Positions 42,299 through 42,371 of a stretch of 42,371 bases of DNA are shown here, one piece after another. The notes under the pieces are model-generated. The model had not been told where the DNA came from. It worked only from the letters and a program-made list of their open reading frames with translations, and searched no databases. Source of the DNA: Eubacteriales bacterium (GTDB lineage: Bacteria > Bacillota > Clostridia > Lachnospirales > Lachnospiraceae); contig JAUNJF010000018.1 in NCBI GenBank assembly GCA_030533405.1, forward strand, positions 1 to 42,371. The letters run 5' to 3'. Numbering within the stretch: position 1 is the stretch's first letter; each line of letters starts with the position of its first letter. Position numbers and translations under genes: made by a program.

Positions 42299-42371
42299 TC
42301 ACACCTCATTCAATATTTGCTCAATAACAACTACGCCAATATTATATTTACATACGTAATAATTTTCTCTA
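42299..42371 (-). CDS. 3' end of a PP2C-type phosphatase gene (partial)
   Basis: The last 23 codons of an open frame enter from the right edge and end with TGA at 42299-42301, four bases before prkC. The fragment contains YNIGVVVIEQ, which resembles the final DNITVVVIE strand of PrpC/Stp phosphatases. A phosphatase directly before a PASTA kinase is the usual order in Firmicutes. The call rests on this short match and on position. Confidence 0.6.
   Translation of the reverse strand, partial: RENYYVCKYNIGVVVIEQILNEV

Noticed and set aside
1-42371. CRISPR arrays, insertion sequences, integrases, rRNA operons
   Set aside because: No regularly spaced repeats, transposase or integrase motifs, or rRNA sequence were found on either strand.

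Overview
The window is AT-rich chromosomal DNA of an anaerobic low-GC Firmicute, most likely a member of the Lachnospiraceae (Clostridia). This is inferred from the Rnf complex in the order CDGEAB, a fab cluster, the prpC-prkC-rsgA-rpe-thiN block, the iscR-iscS-iscU-mnmA block, strong GGAGG-type ribosome binding sites, and protein sequences that look clostridial. No insertion sequence, prophage block or CRISPR array is visible. One tRNA gene (Arg, anticodon CCG) is present. Almost everything is housekeeping, and most genes lie on the minus strand.

Reading from the right edge in the direction of minus-strand transcription: the end of a PP2C phosphatase gene, PASTA kinase prkC, rsgA, rpe and thiN form one tightly packed operon that stops in a hairpin at 37.9 kb. 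A plus-strand Na/Pi cotransporter and a minus-strand putP diverge at 35.8 kb. Between 32.9 and 33.9 kb lie two tail-to-tail RlmH-family genes (see below). The tRNA, an amidase, a membrane-anchored hypothetical and an Lrp/AsnC regulator fill 30.5-32.8 kb. A rluF-type gene, ligA and metA form an operon ending at a shared terminator with the plus-strand pilT (26.5 kb). A SpoVB-like flippase faces a small membrane protein (23.5-25.3 kb). The iscR operon (20.0-23.3 kb) makes Fe-S clusters and thiolates tRNA. The operon cysK, His-rich COG0523 GTPase, COG0523-DUF1980 fusion, coiled-coil hypothetical covers 16.1-19.5 kb. The fab genes H, D, G, F, Z with apbE cover 10.4-16.0 kb. The rnf operon covers 5.2-10.2 kb. 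ylmC-nrdR and comM-dprA-topA end the window at the left edge, with topA cut off.

Functional links: ApbE would attach FMN to RnfG and RnfD, both of which carry the expected acceptor motif. The isc operon supplies clusters for the many [4Fe-4S] sites in RnfB and RnfC. CysK makes cysteine, the sulfur donor for IscS.

The most unusual item is the pair of convergent RlmH-family genes separated by 3 bp. The minus-strand copy keeps the SAM-binding glycine loop but lacks the conserved C-terminal tail. The plus-strand copy keeps that tail (YRA...YHK) but has lost the glycine loop. In known RlmH homodimers one subunit binds SAM and the other contributes the catalytic tail, so this locus looks like an obligate heterodimeric RlmH. 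Other points of interest are a COG0523 GTPase fused to the YcgQ/DUF1980 domain, palindromes on both fab promoters, a promoter-proximal terminator ahead of the Lrp gene, and a four-cysteine tail on RnfE. Several open reading frames begin upstream of the real start; starts were reset here by ribosome binding site and family length.
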